Source of the DNA: Betaproteobacteria bacterium
Lineage (GTDB): Bacteria > Pseudomonadota > Gammaproteobacteria > Burkholderiales > Nitrosomonadaceae
Length of the DNA stretch: 7,360 bases
Direction: 5' to 3'
Assembly (NCBI GenBank): GCA_022601315.1
Contig: JAHZIU010000304.1
Span: 1-7,360 of the forward strand
Positions 6,371-7,360 of the stretch are shown in pieces (positions within the stretch are counted from its first letter, which is position 1; every line of letters begins with the position of its first letter). A program made the position numbers and the translations under genes. The notes below the pieces were generated by a model that ran no database searches, was not told the DNA's origin, and saw only the letters and a program-made list of their open reading frames with translations.

Positions 6371-7360
6371 GTGGCAACCATTATTTCTCCTGCATCAATT
6401 CTTGGCTCACAATCTCCAAAACTTAAATCACTACCTCCTTTAAGCCTTTATATTCACATTCCCTGGTGCCTGAAAAAATGCCCCTACTGTGATTTCAATT
6501 CGCATGAAATCCGTGCAAAAAATAGCCAAGCACCCGAAGATGAATATGTGGCCGCACTGATCCGAGATCTCGAAGCGGCCTTACCTAATATTTGGGGGCG
6601 GCGATTAAGCACCATATTTTTTGGTGGCGGTACGCCAAGCTTATTTAGTGCCGCATCAATTGATAAAATTCTTACAGCGGTCAGAATGTTATTGCCATTG
6701 GATCATTATGCAGAAATAACTTTGGAAGCCAACCCCAGCACCTTTGAGGCGAAAAAATTTGCAGATTTTCGCGCCGCAGGAATCAACCGCCTGTCAATCG
6801 GTATTCAGAGTTTTAATGCCGAAAAATTACATGCATTGGGACGCGTTCATGATGATGCCGAAGCACGTACTGCGGTCGATATTGCATTGAAGAATTTTGA
6901 TAATATCAATTTGGACTTAATGTATGCACTACCCGGTCAAACCATTAAAGAAGCGCAAGCAGATATTGACTTGGCTTGCTCTTTCGGCGTCAACCATCTA
7001 TCAGCCTATCATTTGACATTGGAACCCAATACATTATTCCATCGTTATCCACCCAACTTACCCGACGATGAACAAACTGCGGCTATGCAGGAAACGATTG
7101 AACAAACCACAATGCGGCATCAATACCAGAATTACGAAACATCGGCCTTCGCACAAGTAAAACAGGAATCACAACATAACCTGAACTACTGGTTGTTTGG
7201 CGATTATTTGGGTATCGGTGCTGGCGCGCACAGCAAAATCAGTTTTTCCGATAAAATCATACGCCAAATGCGTTACAAACAACCCAAAACATATCTTGAC
7301 AGAGCGAGCGGTACCAATGTTCACGCTAATTCCCATATTCAAACACAGCATGAACTTACA
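6371..7360 (+). CDS. hemW: Radical SAM heme chaperone HemW (runs off right edge)
   Basis: HemW is a cytoplasmic radical-SAM protein that binds heme and delivers it to respiratory enzymes. It was formerly annotated as an oxygen-independent coproporphyrinogen III oxidase, and HemN-like activity is not expected. The first 330 residues are present and the end of the radical SAM region and C-terminal domain are cut off. The [4Fe-4S] motif is C33-x3-C37-x2-C40, followed by DFNSH as in HemW rather than the extra Cys of HemN. GGGTPS (85-90), EANPST (119-124), GIQSF (144-148) and HNLNYW (269-274) match the family. The GTG at 6371 is the only credible start, since a stop precedes it in frame and no later ATG comes before the cluster motif. 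It adds about 20 residues to the E. coli N-terminus. It begins 6 nt after ybbP, separated only by T6, with a weak GGA as Shine-Dalgarno, which suggests translational coupling with ybbP. Confidence 0.94.
   Translation, partial: MATIISPASILGSQSPKLKSLPPLSLYIHIPWCLKKCPYCDFNSHEIRAKNSQAPEDEYVAALIRDLEAALPNIWGRRLSTIFFGGGTPSLFSAASIDKILTAVRMLLPLDHYAEITLEANPSTFEAKKFADFRAAGINRLSIGIQSFNAEKLHALGRVHDDAEARTAVDIALKNFDNINLDLMYALPGQTIKEAQADIDLACSFGVNHLSAYHLTLEPNTLFHRYPPNLPDDEQTAAMQETIEQTTMRHQYQNYETSAFAQVKQESQHNLNYWLFGDYLGIGAGAHSKISFSDKIIRQMRYKQPKTYLDRASGTNVHANSHIQTQHELT

Noticed and set aside
7169..7351. Minus-strand ORF of 60 codons near the right edge
   Set aside because: Antisense to a well-conserved part of hemW; no independent support.

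Overview
The window is an ordinary stretch of a proteobacterial chromosome carrying six conserved housekeeping or envelope genes. RNase E, RluC and HemW look most like betaproteobacterial proteins. The base composition is moderately AT-rich and the intergenic DNA is strongly AT-rich, so I would guess a Nitrosomonadales-type betaproteobacterium (Nitrosomonas or methylotroph-like). No rRNA or other taxonomic marker is present, so this is inference. I saw no mobile element, CRISPR array, tRNA, phage gene or obvious defence system, and I did not find a new multi-gene system.

Layout. Positions 1-932 (minus) hold the N-terminal 310 residues of RNase E (rne), running off the left edge. Positions 933-1338 are a roughly 400-bp AT-rich divergent intergenic region. 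It holds a good candidate rne promoter about 290 nt upstream of the start codon, implying a long rne leader. A perfect 12-bp palindrome overlaps that promoter's -35 element. A 17-bp tandem repeat lies next to rluC, and a small hairpin involves the rne ribosome-binding site. Next is rluC (23S rRNA pseudouridine synthase, plus), which has no usable ATG and seems to start at TTG. It converges on tesA (periplasmic GDSL esterase/thioesterase, minus). The tesA start codon overlaps the start codon of the divergent ybbA (ABC ATPase, plus) in a shared CATG. After 89 bp comes ybbP, a 10-TM FtsX/MacB-type permease of 832 residues. Six bases later hemW (radical-SAM heme chaperone) starts at GTG and runs off the right edge.

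How the genes relate. The divergent rne/rluC pair joins RNA decay and rRNA maturation to 23S rRNA modification, and the same pairing is known in E. coli. tesA, ybbA and ybbP form the conserved TesA/YbbA/YbbP group: YbbA powers YbbP in the inner membrane and TesA is the periplasmic lipid or ester hydrolase next to it. The hemW start lies so close to the ybbP stop that the two are probably co-transcribed, although no functional link between them is known to me. The points most worth a second look are regulatory or start-site details: the rne leader and palindrome, the ATG-less rluC start, and the tesA/ybbA start-codon overlap.
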